From NCBI GenBank assembly GCA_964385635.1, contig CAYLPU010000039.1, positions 1-43,728 of the forward strand: 43,728 bases of DNA, written 5' to 3'. Under the pieces are notes generated by a model. That model searched no databases and was not told where the DNA came from. It was given only the letters and a program-made list of their open reading frames with translations. This document shows, in pieces, positions 8,529 to 17,250 of this stretch (the stretch's first letter is position 1; the number at the start of each line of letters is the position of its first letter). Position numbers and translations under genes: made by a program. This stretch comes from CAYLPU01 sp964385635. Lineage in GTDB: Bacteria; Chloroflexota; Anaerolineae; B4-G1.

Positions 8529-8990
8529 ATGGCCGAAGCAGCGAAGTTCCTGACCCCAGAGCAGGTACGCCATCTCGCCGAGACGGCGGAACAGGCGCGA
8601 GCGGGCTTGAGCCGTCTCGCCGGCTATGAAGTGGCCTACAACTCCACCGCTTTGCAACTCCTGGACGAGTGGATTGACCGCTACCTGCGGCAATTCCCCA
8701 ATCCATCGCAGGGAATGCGCCTGCTATGGATCAGTTTCCTGGGCGAGATGTTCCGCCATCGTCACAGGGGTGAGTGGATCATCCAGGAGCACGACAAAGG
8801 GAGAGGACTGGCTATACTCTGCCCCATGGAGAGCGGCAGCCTGCGCGCGGTGGACGTTTCGAGCCAGGTTGGCCGCCGTATTGCCCGTGGAATGTCTGCA
8901 TCGCTGGCCTATTTTTATACCGTCATCAGCATCGAGTTGAAGGCAATCCAATACCTTTCTCACCAACAACTGCCTCCGCGGTCACCTTGA
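8529..8990 (+). CDS. Hypothetical cytoplasmic protein
   Basis: 153 residues, no signal peptide or membrane helix. The N-terminal half is helical (LTPEQVRHLAETAEQARAGL), the middle has SFLGEMFRHRHRGEWIIQEH, and the C-terminus is amphipathic (ARGMSASLAYFYTVISIELK). The pattern 'LGE..xxxHRGEW' followed by a short beta stretch recalls small bacterial domain families of unknown function of the DUF3806 kind, but I cannot assign it. It has its own promoter (8454-8482), a GTAGGTA ribosome site, and codon use like its neighbours, so it is very likely a real gene. Confidence 0.65.
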   Translation: MAEAAKFLTPEQVRHLAETAEQARAGLSRLAGYEVAYNSTALQLLDEWIDRYLRQFPNPSQGMRLLWISFLGEMFRHRHRGEWIIQEHDKGRGLAILCPMESGSLRAVDVSSQVGRRIARGMSASLAYFYTVISIELKAIQYLSHQQLPPRSP

Positions 8991-9165
8991 CGCGCAATCG
9001 CTGGGCACGTGCCACAGCGAAAAGTGCCACCCCACCCTTCCGCAGCGCTGCAGACAACTCCCCGTCATCTGACCGGCCCGTGGCAGATAAAGAAATGCCA
9101 ATGGCGAGCGGTGGCCCGACCATTGGCACACACCATGATGTGATCAGAAGGCAGGCCTGGCGCCG

Positions 9166-9708
9166 CTACACCGCCTGACGCACACGACGCACCACGACCA
9201 ATAGGAACAGCAGTCCTAATGCCAGTACGCCAGCCCCCAGCGCACCGACGCCCGTGCCTGGGACCTTTTCGCCACTCGACCTCGGCGTGGCCGTCGGCCG
9301 GCGAGTTGGTGTGGGATTCAAGGTCGCCGCAGGCTCCTCGGTCGCCGTTCCAGATTCCGCCGCTGGCGTCACTGGCACCGCCGTAGAAGGCTTTGTCGAT
9401 GTCGGCCGAGGGGTATCGGTCGGGACGGTCGGGACCGGAGTATCTGTGGCTGTGGGCAGGATAGCAGCCGTTGCCGTATCCGCTGCCGCTACTGCCACGG
9501 CGGTGTTGGTGATCTCGATAGCATGGTTCTGCGCCTGAATGCGCTCCTGCATCCAACGATTGCCGACTAGAGCCCAGATGACAAAAGCGCAGATGCCCAG
9601 CGCGAGCAGGCCTCCTAACGCCGCCACGAGGATGATGAAGGTGCGGTTAGCGCCCTCCTCTGCCACTGCTTCTTCCTCTTCATCCAGGAAGAATTCCATA
9701 TCTGACAT
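9166..9708 (-). CDS. Membrane-anchored Thr/Pro-rich protein with LPXTG-like C-terminal signal
   Basis: 180 residues. An acidic N-terminus (FFLDEEEEAVAEEG) is followed by a membrane segment (residues 24-47), a Thr/Pro/Ala-rich linker (about 65-145, with repeats such as PTATDTPVPTVPTDTP), then VPGTG at about residue 150, a hydrophobic helix and a basic tail RRVRQAV. The C-terminus has the layout of a sortase sorting signal (xPxTG, helix, positive tail), but the motif is a variant and no sortase gene is in the window. It could equally be a protein with two membrane passes and an outside linker. ATG at 9708 has AAGGAGG at normal distance. It is the last gene of the cluster that runs down from 17550. 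Confidence 0.7.
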   Translation of the reverse strand: MSDMEFFLDEEEEAVAEEGANRTFIILVAALGGLLALGICAFVIWALVGNRWMQERIQAQNHAIEITNTAVAVAAADTATAAILPTATDTPVPTVPTDTPRPTSTKPSTAVPVTPAAESGTATEEPAATLNPTPTRRPTATPRSSGEKVPGTGVGALGAGVLALGLLFLLVVVRRVRQAV

Positions 9709-9765
9709 TTTATTACCTCCTTGGGTCGGTCCTTCGCTCCAACGCTGTACCTGCCCTGACTGAGC

Positions 9766-10827
9766 CTAGCGCAAAACCTCCAGATTCGCCAGGGGGATGA
9801 AGATTGGTGCGCCCTGACCTAAGTCTACTTCCGCGCCGCGCACCATAGCCCCCGTCTCTACACGGCGGGCGTGGGCAGGGAGCGCCCTAACCGTCCCCAC
9901 CGCGCCCATACGGGGTGCACGCACCACCCGCACCCGTGCCCCTACCGTAAGCGGCGTGCCGGGTTGCGTCTGGGTTGGTGGTATCGTCTCGGCTGGCAGG
10001 GGGATGACAATTTCGGGGCGCACTACACCCCAGCGTGGCTGAACCCGTCCGCTGATCGAGGCCTCCCGGCCATCGTTAGTCGCGAGCAGGCGGAAGATCG
10101 GCATCGACATCGGCACTGTCCCAATGCCCTCGGTGACGATAACCGGGAAGGGTAACTGCTCTACCTGTGAGACCAGTTCGGACGGCAATCCACCGATCAC
10201 GATCCCGCGCACCTGAAGTTCCTGAGCACGCTTGAGCGCAGTCTCGTTCAAACTCGCACCGCCAACGAGGATCGTCCCGTGGCAGGAGGGGTCAACGGCT
10301 TTGGCTCGCAGCGGCTTGTCGGGGCTGTTCACCATGCATTTGAGCACGCCAAAACTCTCACCGCCTGCTCCCCACACTCCCTGGATCACAGCCCCTGCCG
10401 TCTCAATGACCACGCCGTGGTTCTCCAGCACGTTGCTCACCGTGCCAGAGATATAGGCACGCAGTTCGAACAGGGTAGGTCGCGCCTCGATCAATATGCG
10501 CCCACCACCGCTGGCTGTCATCACACCATCTATGGGTGACTTGACGGAGTGAGTGATCAGACCACGCCGCACGGCGATCACCTGACCCCGTCGAACCTCA
10601 TCCCCAAGATTAATGCGCTTGTAGCGTCTAATCCGGGAGGCAGGGACACCTAACAAGCGCGCCACCGGCAGAATACGGAAATCGCTAGGCTGGTTCACAC
10701 GTGCCACGACCTGCGTGGGCTCAACCTGCTCGCCAACACGCACCAGCACCTCGCCCGGCGCGGGCAACGTCCGCTCGCGACGCACGTTGGTCAGAGGAGT
10801 CGCCTGAGTCTCAAAGGGATAGTACAT
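9766..10827 (-). CDS. Conserved protein with barrel-sandwich and KOW-like domains, unknown function
   Basis: About 353 residues from the ATG at 10827. Residues up to about 105 resemble barrel-sandwich (biotinyl/lipoyl-like) hybrids: GEVLVRVGEQVEPTQVVARV and later HSVKSPIDGVMTASGGGRIL, as in RnfC or membrane fusion proteins. A middle alpha/beta part contains HGTILVGGASLNETALKRAQ and IVIGGLPSEL. The C-terminus has a KOW-like segment, VGARVRVVRAPRMGAVGTVR. No membrane helix. The open frame continues upstream to 10893, but that stretch reads like intergenic repeat sequence, so I start at 10827; no clear Shine-Dalgarno supports either. It lies directly downstream of the GlmL-like ATPase and probably works with it. 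Confidence 0.65.
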   Translation of the reverse strand: MYYPFETQATPLTNVRRERTLPAPGEVLVRVGEQVEPTQVVARVNQPSDFRILPVARLLGVPASRIRRYKRINLGDEVRRGQVIAVRRGLITHSVKSPIDGVMTASGGGRILIEARPTLFELRAYISGTVSNVLENHGVVIETAGAVIQGVWGAGGESFGVLKCMVNSPDKPLRAKAVDPSCHGTILVGGASLNETALKRAQELQVRGIVIGGLPSELVSQVEQLPFPVIVTEGIGTVPMSMPIFRLLATNDGREASISGRVQPRWGVVRPEIVIPLPAETIPPTQTQPGTPLTVGARVRVVRAPRMGAVGTVRALPAHARRVETGAMVRGAEVDLGQGAPIFIPLANLEVLR

Positions 10828-10905
10828 GTGAACGACCGATTGAACGACGAACTGAATGGCCAATGAAAAATGGCCAACAACCAATGCCTGCAATCCGCAA
10901 TTCGC

Positions 10906-12666
10906 CTATCCTCCTACATCCCACAGCCACTGTCGCATCTGTAGCTGGCGTTGCTCCGGGTCTCTCGGGAGACGGAGTGGACGCCCACGAGCATCAATGA
11001 TCAGCCCGACCAGCCCACCACTCACACGTCGCTTGCCGGCTTTCCCCGGCCCGCCAAGTCCCACGTCGAAGCGGCGCAGTGGGCGCAATTCCAGCACGGC
11101 CTGTTGACCGGGCAGCAAGGGCAGCACCTCCAGGTCGCCGTAGCGCACCTCGACGCTTAACGTGCTACCGTCGTCGTAAGTCACTCCTATCTTGAGGATG
11201 GTATCGCCGTCACGTGCATGCCCGACTGGCGTGACCACCGTCGCCAGGTTGACAAAGCCCCCGCTGTCCAGCGCCTCCACCGCCGCCAGCGGCTTGATCG
11301 CCGCGACGCTTCCCAACGCAGGGGCCAGTCCGTGCGCATCCAACACCAGCGTGCTGATCCCGATTGGCTCCAGCCCGTCCAGCACGATCAAGGCCGCCTG
11401 ACCGGGGCGCGGAGCACGCGACAGCACTCCGCCACTGATGACGATGGTATCACACAGGGGCAGGAAGCGGTGATAGAGCTGTGCAGCGCCAGTTTTCCAA
11501 CCCGGACGGGCTATCTCCAGCGTCGTGCGGATTGCTTCGCGTGCCAATGCCTGTTCCAGCCACAACTCACGTGGCTCCTGCGGGATACTGACCGGGTGCA
11601 TCTCCTTGTTGATGAACAACCCACGCGCCTCGTCGCTGCTCATCGGTTCGGGCAGCCAGCGGGTGACGGTCTCGGCCCCCCGCTTCTGCAGCAACTGTTC
11701 CCCACCGAAGGCAACGCCCAGATCGCCACGCACCGTCAGGAAGAGTCGGCTGTCAAAGGCGGCGGCTACCGTCGTGCTGGCGGCACCAACATCGACACCC
11801 AACACACCCCTGGATGGGTCGCCCAGATGCCAGAGGTACTGCACCAGCCGGCCGAATGCGCGGGCGGTGGGTGTAAGCGGCGCCGGGCTCCAGTCGCTCA
11901 CAGTGTCTATGCCTGGCAGTTGCCCCATCTTGCCCTGCAAGTAGAGCGCATCCAACTCCGCCTGGGCGCCGAGCACGTTCTCCTCTGTCAGAGTAGGACG
12001 CACGTTGCTAGCGACGCGCAATTCAGCCCGCCCCTCCACGATGTCCACCACCCGCTGGCGCAATCGAGAGTTGCCTACGTAGAGCAAGCAAGGACGCACA
12101 CTCGTGTCCATCAGCGAGCAAGCCAGGGCTACTGCCTCTACCAACTCAAGCACCGGAGTCACTGCACCACCCTCCACCCCTCCGGCGATACAGATCACGT
12201 CGGGCGCGGCGTCACGGACTGCACGCACGCGCTCCTCGTCACTCAAGCCTCTTCCCTGGCCATCACAAGACAGAATCTCCTTGACCAATGAGTAGGTGCC
12301 GGCCGCCGCTCGCTCAGCGCTGGCGACGCTCAGGTCTCGCACCAGACCGCCCAGCACGACCTGTAGCGGCTGGCTGGCGCTGGCAGTTGCGGCAAACACA
12401 TCCACTCCCTGCCGATCTGCCGACTCGGGGGAGATTAAATCGCCGGTCGCATCGAAGAAGCGCCGGCCTGTGATTTCGGAGATGTGCTCGACGGCATGAC
12501 GGATGCCGGCCGCCACGTCGGCCCAGGGATACTCTGCCGTGGTAGGGGCCTCGCCCTGCGCTACGAAGCGGTATTGCCCAGCCACCCGGTCAAGCAACAC
12601 GGCCTTGGTCATCACCGTGCCGCAATCGGCCAGTAAAATAGAGCCGATGTGTTGCTCTTCTCCCAT
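10906..12666 (-). CDS. GlmL/MutL-type ASKHA ATPase (glutamate mutase L family)
   Basis: 586 residues. The N-terminus SILLADCGTVMTKAVLLDRV matches the phosphate-1 loop of the glutamate mutase L family, related to reactivating factors and acetate/sugar kinase/Hsp70 folds. A second nucleotide-site strand, GVLGVDVGAASTTVAAAF, lies near residue 285. Other matching parts are APDVICIAGGVEGG, VRPTLTEENVLGAQAELD and DTIVISGGVLSRAP. In clostridia GlmL accompanies the cobalamin-dependent glutamate mutase subunits MutS/MutE. None are present here; the neighbours are unknown membrane proteins, so this copy likely has another job, perhaps an ATP-driven role in that membrane complex. ATG at 12666 follows AAAGGG. 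Confidence 0.85.
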   Translation of the reverse strand: MGEEQHIGSILLADCGTVMTKAVLLDRVAGQYRFVAQGEAPTTAEYPWADVAAGIRHAVEHISEITGRRFFDATGDLISPESADRQGVDVFAATASASQPLQVVLGGLVRDLSVASAERAAAGTYSLVKEILSCDGQGRGLSDEERVRAVRDAAPDVICIAGGVEGGAVTPVLELVEAVALACSLMDTSVRPCLLYVGNSRLRQRVVDIVEGRAELRVASNVRPTLTEENVLGAQAELDALYLQGKMGQLPGIDTVSDWSPAPLTPTARAFGRLVQYLWHLGDPSRGVLGVDVGAASTTVAAAFDSRLFLTVRGDLGVAFGGEQLLQKRGAETVTRWLPEPMSSDEARGLFINKEMHPVSIPQEPRELWLEQALAREAIRTTLEIARPGWKTGAAQLYHRFLPLCDTIVISGGVLSRAPRPGQAALIVLDGLEPIGISTLVLDAHGLAPALGSVAAIKPLAAVEALDSGGFVNLATVVTPVGHARDGDTILKIGVTYDDGSTLSVEVRYGDLEVLPLLPGQQAVLELRPLRRFDVGLGGPGKAGKRRVSGGLVGLIIDARGRPLRLPRDPEQRQLQMRQWLWDVGG

Positions 12667-12685
12667 CGTTGCCCTTTGCCTCTCA

Positions 12686-12748
12686 AGACCTGACAGGTTT
12701 CAGAAAACCTGTCAGGTCTGGCCGTACACTTGTAAACCTGTCAGGTCT
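12686..12748. repeat. Palindromic repeat (perfect 15-bp hairpin) plus a third half-copy
   Basis: AGACCTGACAGGTTT (12686-12700), a 4-base loop, and its exact reverse complement (12705-12719). The right arm AAACCTGTCAGGTCT is repeated at 12734-12748. It lies between two genes of the minus-strand cluster, just 5' of the GlmL-like gene. I recall very similar palindromes scattered in Chloroflexota genomes, so it is probably a REP-like repeat. It could also act as an intercistronic hairpin. There is no U-tract. Confidence 0.85.
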
Positions 12749-12759
12749 GACCTGATCAG

Positions 12760-13425
12760 TTACCCACCCGGAAAACTCATCACGCAGAAGTAGACGTCAA
12801 TGAGATACTGGATGCGACCGATGAATATTGAGAGAGCCGCCGTCAGTGCTCCAGCAAAGGTGACGCCAAAAGCGAAAACCAAAAACACACGCCCAACTCC
12901 TGCTACCACTCTAACAATCTGAGCCCACACTCCCGCCAACCCTTGCTGCTTTCGCGCGGTAAAGGTAAAGGCCATCAACGTACATACCGTGCCCACGACA
13001 ATCAACAAACCATCAAATAGCCCCATGCGGAAAGATGCCAACGAGGCAAGGCTCAGAGCGCGGCCAGTTGCCCCTACCTGCGGGACGATCGTGCCCAGCA
13101 ATGCACCGCCCAATGCTGTCGCTGCCCCGACGCCGATGAGATAGGCGACGGAAAAGTTCCCTACGTAGGCCTGCCTGGGAAAACCCTTAAAAAGCAACAG
13201 GAGGCCCAACACCAGAGGGACCACCACGGCAACCGGATTGTCTAACAATCGGCTCAGCACCATACCGACGAAAACATCGCGGAGCACAATGCCGAAAGAG
13301 TAACCCACTAGTGCACCGACGAAGAGGTGCAATGCCAGCCGATAGAGGGGATTATCACCTAGCAGATAGCTGAGGATGAGAAGCGTCAGCACCGCCCCCA
13401 GCACCAGTCCAACGATGTCGAGCAT
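12760..13425 (-). CDS. Polytopic membrane protein, unknown function
   Basis: 221 residues from ATG 13425, with about six membrane segments (IVGLVLGAVLTLLILSYLL at the N-terminus, VAVVVPLVLGLLLLF, YLIGVGAATALGGALLG, LLIVVGTVCTLMAFTF, VFLVFAFGVTFAGALTAAL). The C-terminus YLIDVYFCVMSFPGG probably lies at the membrane face. No family recognised. The start codon overlaps the TGA of the zinc-ribbon gene by one base (TGATG), with GGGAGGAG eight bases upstream, so the two are translationally coupled. Confidence 0.75.
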   Translation of the reverse strand: MLDIVGLVLGAVLTLLILSYLLGDNPLYRLALHLFVGALVGYSFGIVLRDVFVGMVLSRLLDNPVAVVVPLVLGLLLLFKGFPRQAYVGNFSVAYLIGVGAATALGGALLGTIVPQVGATGRALSLASLASFRMGLFDGLLIVVGTVCTLMAFTFTARKQQGLAGVWAQIVRVVAGVGRVFLVFAFGVTFAGALTAALSIFIGRIQYLIDVYFCVMSFPGG

Positions 13426-15834
13426 CACCCTCTCCTCCCGCGCGAGCCACCGAGGGCGTAGAAGACCGCACCGATGACCATCAAACCAACGATGGCCACG
13501 TGCCCCGCCGCCAGGGCGTTGATTCGTTGAGTAGCCCGCCCTCCCAATCCGCGGAGTGTCTCGTAGGCGGCTGCCCCGCTCAACCCATTGATCGCACCCT
13601 CCAGTTGTCCAGCGCTGGCATCCAGGTATGGGCTGGCGGCCGGCTCTATAGCCGCGCTCACACCCGCTACGATTGGAAGCATGTCGCCGTACAGCGTATG
13701 TGTCTGCTCAACCCACCAGCGCAGTGCCGCAGGCCGAGCAGCCAACACGAGAACCAGCCCGGGGCGTATACCCACATCGGTCAGCATCTGCGAAACACCC
13801 GTAGTACCACCCGCCCGATAGCCCAACAGTGCGTACTGTTGGCTAAGTTCGCCCCCCGCCGGTGCAATGGTATCCAGCAGGCCCGCTGCCACCGCCAGTC
13901 CCTCAGACTGCGTGCTAACTACGGAGATATGCGCCCCCTGGGCAAGCAGATGCCGCAGGATTGGTTCTGCCACCAAGTCAAGTTCATCCGCCTCCGGTGG
14001 TCCGTACTCGAAAGCGACCAGGACGGTGTCGTCCGCACTCACGCTTTGGATGACAGCGTACAGATTCTCCACTCCAGGGGATCTAGCGGGCCGTGCCAGG
14101 GTTGGAACATCGGGCACCACCAGCGGCGCCATCAGCATGCCTCCTACGGCCACGAAGAGCACGACTGCCACCAGCCAACGCTGGACCAGTTCGCCAATGC
14201 TGATGCCTTGCCTGCGCACCTCCGGTCGCGGCGCCTCGGCTGGCCGGGTCAGCAGGCTTTGGAGCAACTGAGCCCGAGACAGACTCGCCTCGCTGACCTC
14301 GACGGGCAGCGCGCTCTCGCGGACGGAAGGCACCTCAATGGCCGGGGGCAAGACGCCGCGCAGCCCTTCCAATAACCCCTCGGTCTCCAGCGGCTCCTCC
14401 TCAGCGGCTGCCTCGTCCATCCCAAGGTGCGGGCGCAGGGCCTCCAACCAGTCGGGGATCTCCGCGCGTGCCAGACCCTCAGCCTCGGCCGCTCCGATCC
14501 CAGGCTCAGGTGGAAGGGACAGAGTCGCGCCTTCAAAGACAGGGACGGGTAGAGCAGAAGGAGGAGCAGGCTTCTCCTGGAGTTTGGACAGCCACTCCGG
14601 GACTTCGACGGCCTCCGCCTCCGGTGCGACCACTTCCCCCAGAGCGGCCTCACGCAACCACTCCGAAGTCTCAGGCACGTCGGGCACAGGCACGCCCACG
14701 AAGGGTGGATGCAACAGTGGCGCAGCGTCAGGGGCCGCCGCCTCCGGCGGCGCTATCTCCCGCAACCAATCGGGAATCTCAGCAGGAGCAGGCGCGGGCG
14801 GTTCNNNNNNNNNNNNNNNNNNNNNNNNNNNNNNNNNNNNNNNNNNNNNNNNNNNNNNNNNNNNNNNNNNNNNNNNNNNNNNNNNNNNNNNNNNNNNNNN
14901 NNNNCAAAGCCGGCTCCTCAGGCACAGCCTCGACCGCTGGCGGCACGACCTCAGAAACCGCCGCCTCTGGCGGCGCCATCTCCAGCAGCCAGTCGGGAAC
15001 CTCAGCCGGAGCAAGCGCGGGCGGTTCCAAAGCCGGCTCCTCAGGCACAGCCTCGACCGCTGGCGGCACGACCTCAGAAACCACTGCCTCTGGCGGCGCC
15101 ATCCCCAGCAGCCAGTCGGGAACCTCAGCCGGGATGGGCGGGGCCATCGTCGGTGTTTCTTCCTCCAAATGCGCTTCCGCAACTGGCTGCTGCTCGCCTG
15201 GTATTGCCTCAGCCTCCACACCGATTGGCCCCAGATCACGCAACCAATCGGGGATCTCGACTGGCTCGATGGGCTCGGCCATAACTTCAGATCCCTCGGC
15301 ATCCTCCACCGCCGAAGCCCGGAGTTGCGCCAACCAATCTGCTTCCTCCCCTGTCCCGACTTCCTCGGTCACATCCTCAGCCTGCCGTTGCTCCTCCACC
15401 GCCGAAGCCCGGAGTCGCGCCAACCAACTCTCTGCTTCCTCCCCTGCCCCGACTTCCTCGGTCACATCCTCAGCCTGCCGCTGCTCCTCCACCGCCGAAG
15501 CCCGGAGTCGCGCCAACCAACTCTCTGCTCCCTCCCGTGTCCCGACTTCCTCGGTCACATCCTCAACTTGCTGCTCACTCTCCCCCTCCAGCGGGATAGT
15601 GGGCAGGGAAAGCCCTTTAATTGGGACCTGCTCAGGTTCCACTCCCTCGGAGGGCAAAACTGCCATCGGGATGAGGCGAGCGTTGCACCGGTCACAATAG
15701 ACGTTGCCGACAGGGTTCATCGTGCCGCACATAGGGCAGCGCAGCGCCGTGCGCATCGGGAGCGGTTCGCCACATTCGTTACAGAAGCGACTACCCCTTC
15801 GATTAGCCGTGCCGCACTTTGGGCAGTAAATCAT
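13425..15834 (-). CDS. Double zinc-ribbon protein with tandem repeats and C-terminal membrane region; interrupted by an assembly gap
   Basis: N-terminal part: two zinc ribbons (CPKCG...CNECG and CPMCG...CDRCN, residues 4-52). Then three copies of a 30-31-residue acidic repeat containing SWLARLRASAVEE, and copies of a 41-residue repeat built on PAEVPDWLLEMAPPEA. After the N-run come more DWL/EWL modules, a membrane segment (LVAVVLFVAVGGMLMAPLVV), a globular domain of about 200 residues outside the cytoplasm, and a final membrane segment with tail GGSRGRRG. Each side of the gap is a whole number of codons (310 and 460 including the stop), and joining them directly restores the repeat in frame (PAL/EPPAPAPAE). 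So this is one gene; the 100 N are a placeholder. Function unknown. The W-L modules may be short linear binding motifs for partners. Confidence 0.8.
14805..14904. other. Assembly gap of 100 N
   Basis: Exactly 100 N, the usual placeholder for a gap of unknown size. It falls at a boundary of the 123-base tandem repeat of the zinc-ribbon gene, so it is most likely a collapsed or unresolved repeat array. Confidence 0.95.
14905..15150 (-). repeat. 123-bp (41-residue) tandem repeat
   Basis: The unit beginning CAAAGCCGGCTCCTCAGGC at 14905 starts again at 15028 with almost no change, a period of 123 bases. The second copy decays after about 15120. A partial unit ends at 14804, just before the gap. 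The near identity of units suggests recent duplication or conversion. Confidence 0.85.
15303..15570 (-). repeat. 90/93-bp (30-31-residue) tandem repeat, three copies
   Basis: Copies start at 15303, 15393 and 15486 (shared CCTCCACCGCCGAAGCCCGG). The first unit is three bases shorter and lacks one codon. They encode acidic modules with a WLARLRASAVE core followed by EDVTEEVG. Confidence 0.85.
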
Positions 15835-15845
15835 CGCACTACAAC

Positions 15846-16469
15846 TCAGAATTCACTATGAGGCCGGTCAATGGCCACGAGGATCCGCAGGGCGGTGATC
15901 ACCGTGCCCAGCGCGACTCCCAACAGCAGGCCGCGCACCCCCGCCATCCCAGGCACATTGATGATCCAGTCCCGGACGTCGGCCAGCCGTTCCAGACCTA
16001 TGAAAGGTGCATTACCCAGCAATACCACGGCCACGATCAATATAAAGAGCACGACTTCCACACTGCGTCGTGCGCGCAGCAAGCGGAACGCTGCCAACGC
16101 CAGCGTGAAGACCAGCAACGCAGCCAGTGATGCCCCCAGGGGGCTGATCACGTAGTCGAGCATCTGCTGGGTTAGCGTACCCGATGGCCCATACAGAACC
16201 GAGGGGACCCAGGCCACCAAAGCAGCGAGTAGCAATACCAGACTATAGGGCCAGCCCTGCCGAAGGCGAATCGCCCGCCCACCATGAACGCGCAGAATGT
16301 TGAACAGGCCCAGGATGAAGGCAAAGGCGGCCACGATGACCGCCCACTCGACCAGGCGGTCACGGTAGAAGATCAAGGGCGGACTTGGGATCAGGTACCC
16401 GGCCAGCACAACCAGGCCCGTGACTGTCGCAATGAGGACAGGAAACCATTGCTTGATGAGACGACCCAT
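15846..16469 (-). CDS. Polytopic membrane protein, unknown function
   Basis: 207 residues with about six hydrophobic segments: FPVLIATVTGLVVLAGYLI, WAVIVAAFAFILGLFNIL, SLVLLLAALVAWVPSVL, LGASLAALLVFTLALAAF, VVLFILIVAVVLLGNAPFI and a C-terminal GLLLGVALGTVITALRILV. Loops are short and basic on the presumed cytoplasmic side. ATG at 16469 follows AGAGGAG with four bases spacing. It lies 9 bases from the upstream gene and 11 from the zinc-ribbon gene, so it is part of one operon. Confidence 0.75.
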   Translation of the reverse strand: MGRLIKQWFPVLIATVTGLVVLAGYLIPSPPLIFYRDRLVEWAVIVAAFAFILGLFNILRVHGGRAIRLRQGWPYSLVLLLAALVAWVPSVLYGPSGTLTQQMLDYVISPLGASLAALLVFTLALAAFRLLRARRSVEVVLFILIVAVVLLGNAPFIGLERLADVRDWIINVPGMAGVRGLLLGVALGTVITALRILVAIDRPHSEF

Positions 16470-16478
16470 CAGACTCCT

Positions 16479-17249
16479 CTAACCACCTATAAGCGCCAAG
16501 ACGGCTGTCCCCAGGATGAGCAGCACCAAGATCACGCGCAGGACGTCTTGGGCCACCAGGCTGGCCAGGTAGCGCCACTCTCCAGTCGTATGAGCGCCAG
16601 CGGCATACAGCTCCTCCCCCACCGCCAGGCGATCGGTGGCGGGATACAGTGCGCCAACAGCACAGGGAGCGGCAACGGCAGCTAACTGAGGCAGGTCACG
16701 CCGCGCCCCAGCGTCGGTAATCAACGAGACCTCGGCTCCGAAAACACCTGCTATTACATTGGTCGTCACAGCATCGGCCGCGGCCACATTGGCGGCCCCG
16801 ACTGCATACGCCACCGGCGAGGGCGCGATGAAGCACACCCGACCAGGGTCATACCACTCTGTGAGACCACAGCGCTCGTACGCCCGGCGCAGGACATCCT
16901 GGGCCAGAGGGAGCAACGTGGGGTCGCCCACAGTGATGACTGGCGGGACACCGTAGGAGACGACTGTGTCGGCTAGCGCCTCTACCACCTGAAGCCCGGC
17001 CAGCGACGTGACTGCATCCCCCCCGTTCAACCCGCCGTTGCCAAGCGCGATGTGAATTGTCCCACCGCTCTCGGCGACACGCCCTGCTTCGTCCCGCAAG
17101 TCCTGGAAGGCGGGCAGCGGACGTATCGCCGGATGCAGACCCCTCCGACCGCGCAGGAGCAGCAGGGATATCAGCACCATGCCGCTGAGGGTCAGCAAGA
17201 GGATGGCCCCGATGTGCACTCCTGAAATAGGACCCAAAAGACTACCCAT
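16479..17249 (-). CDS. Membrane protein with a large soluble domain (DUF6754-like), unknown function
   Basis: 256 residues: an N-terminal membrane helix (IGAILLLTLSGMVLISLLLL), a soluble domain with TIHIALGNGGLNGGDAVTSLAGLQVV and PVITVGDPTLLPLAQDVLRRAY, and a C-terminal helix (VLRVILVLLILGTAVLAL). The soluble part is alanine/glycine rich (VGAANVAAADAVTTNVIAGVFGAE). I recall this layout in a Chloroflexota family listed as DUF6754, but have not verified it. ATG at 17249 follows GGAGAAGGG, which overlaps the 3' end of the upstream gene. Confidence 0.75.
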   Translation of the reverse strand: MGSLLGPISGVHIGAILLLTLSGMVLISLLLLRGRRGLHPAIRPLPAFQDLRDEAGRVAESGGTIHIALGNGGLNGGDAVTSLAGLQVVEALADTVVSYGVPPVITVGDPTLLPLAQDVLRRAYERCGLTEWYDPGRVCFIAPSPVAYAVGAANVAAADAVTTNVIAGVFGAEVSLITDAGARRDLPQLAAVAAPCAVGALYPATDRLAVGEELYAAGAHTTGEWRYLASLVAQDVLRVILVLLILGTAVLALIGG

Positions 17250-17250
17250 T

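Noticed and set aside
8926..9129. Minus-strand open frame (67 codons) downstream of the LPXTG-like gene
   Set aside because: The composition is protein-like (LAIGISLSATG), but it overlaps the end of the 8529 gene, lacks a ribosome site and matches no family I know. It could be a gene remnant, but I cannot support it.
12686..12719. Intrinsic terminator within the GlmL-like cluster
   Set aside because: The hairpin is perfect but no U-tract follows on the minus strand, and a third half-copy next to it points to a repeat family.
14338..15861. Long plus-strand frames opposite the zinc-ribbon gene
   Set aside because: Low-complexity Ser/Pro/Ala products that mirror the tandem repeats; the minus strand has the zinc ribbons and good coupling to neighbours.
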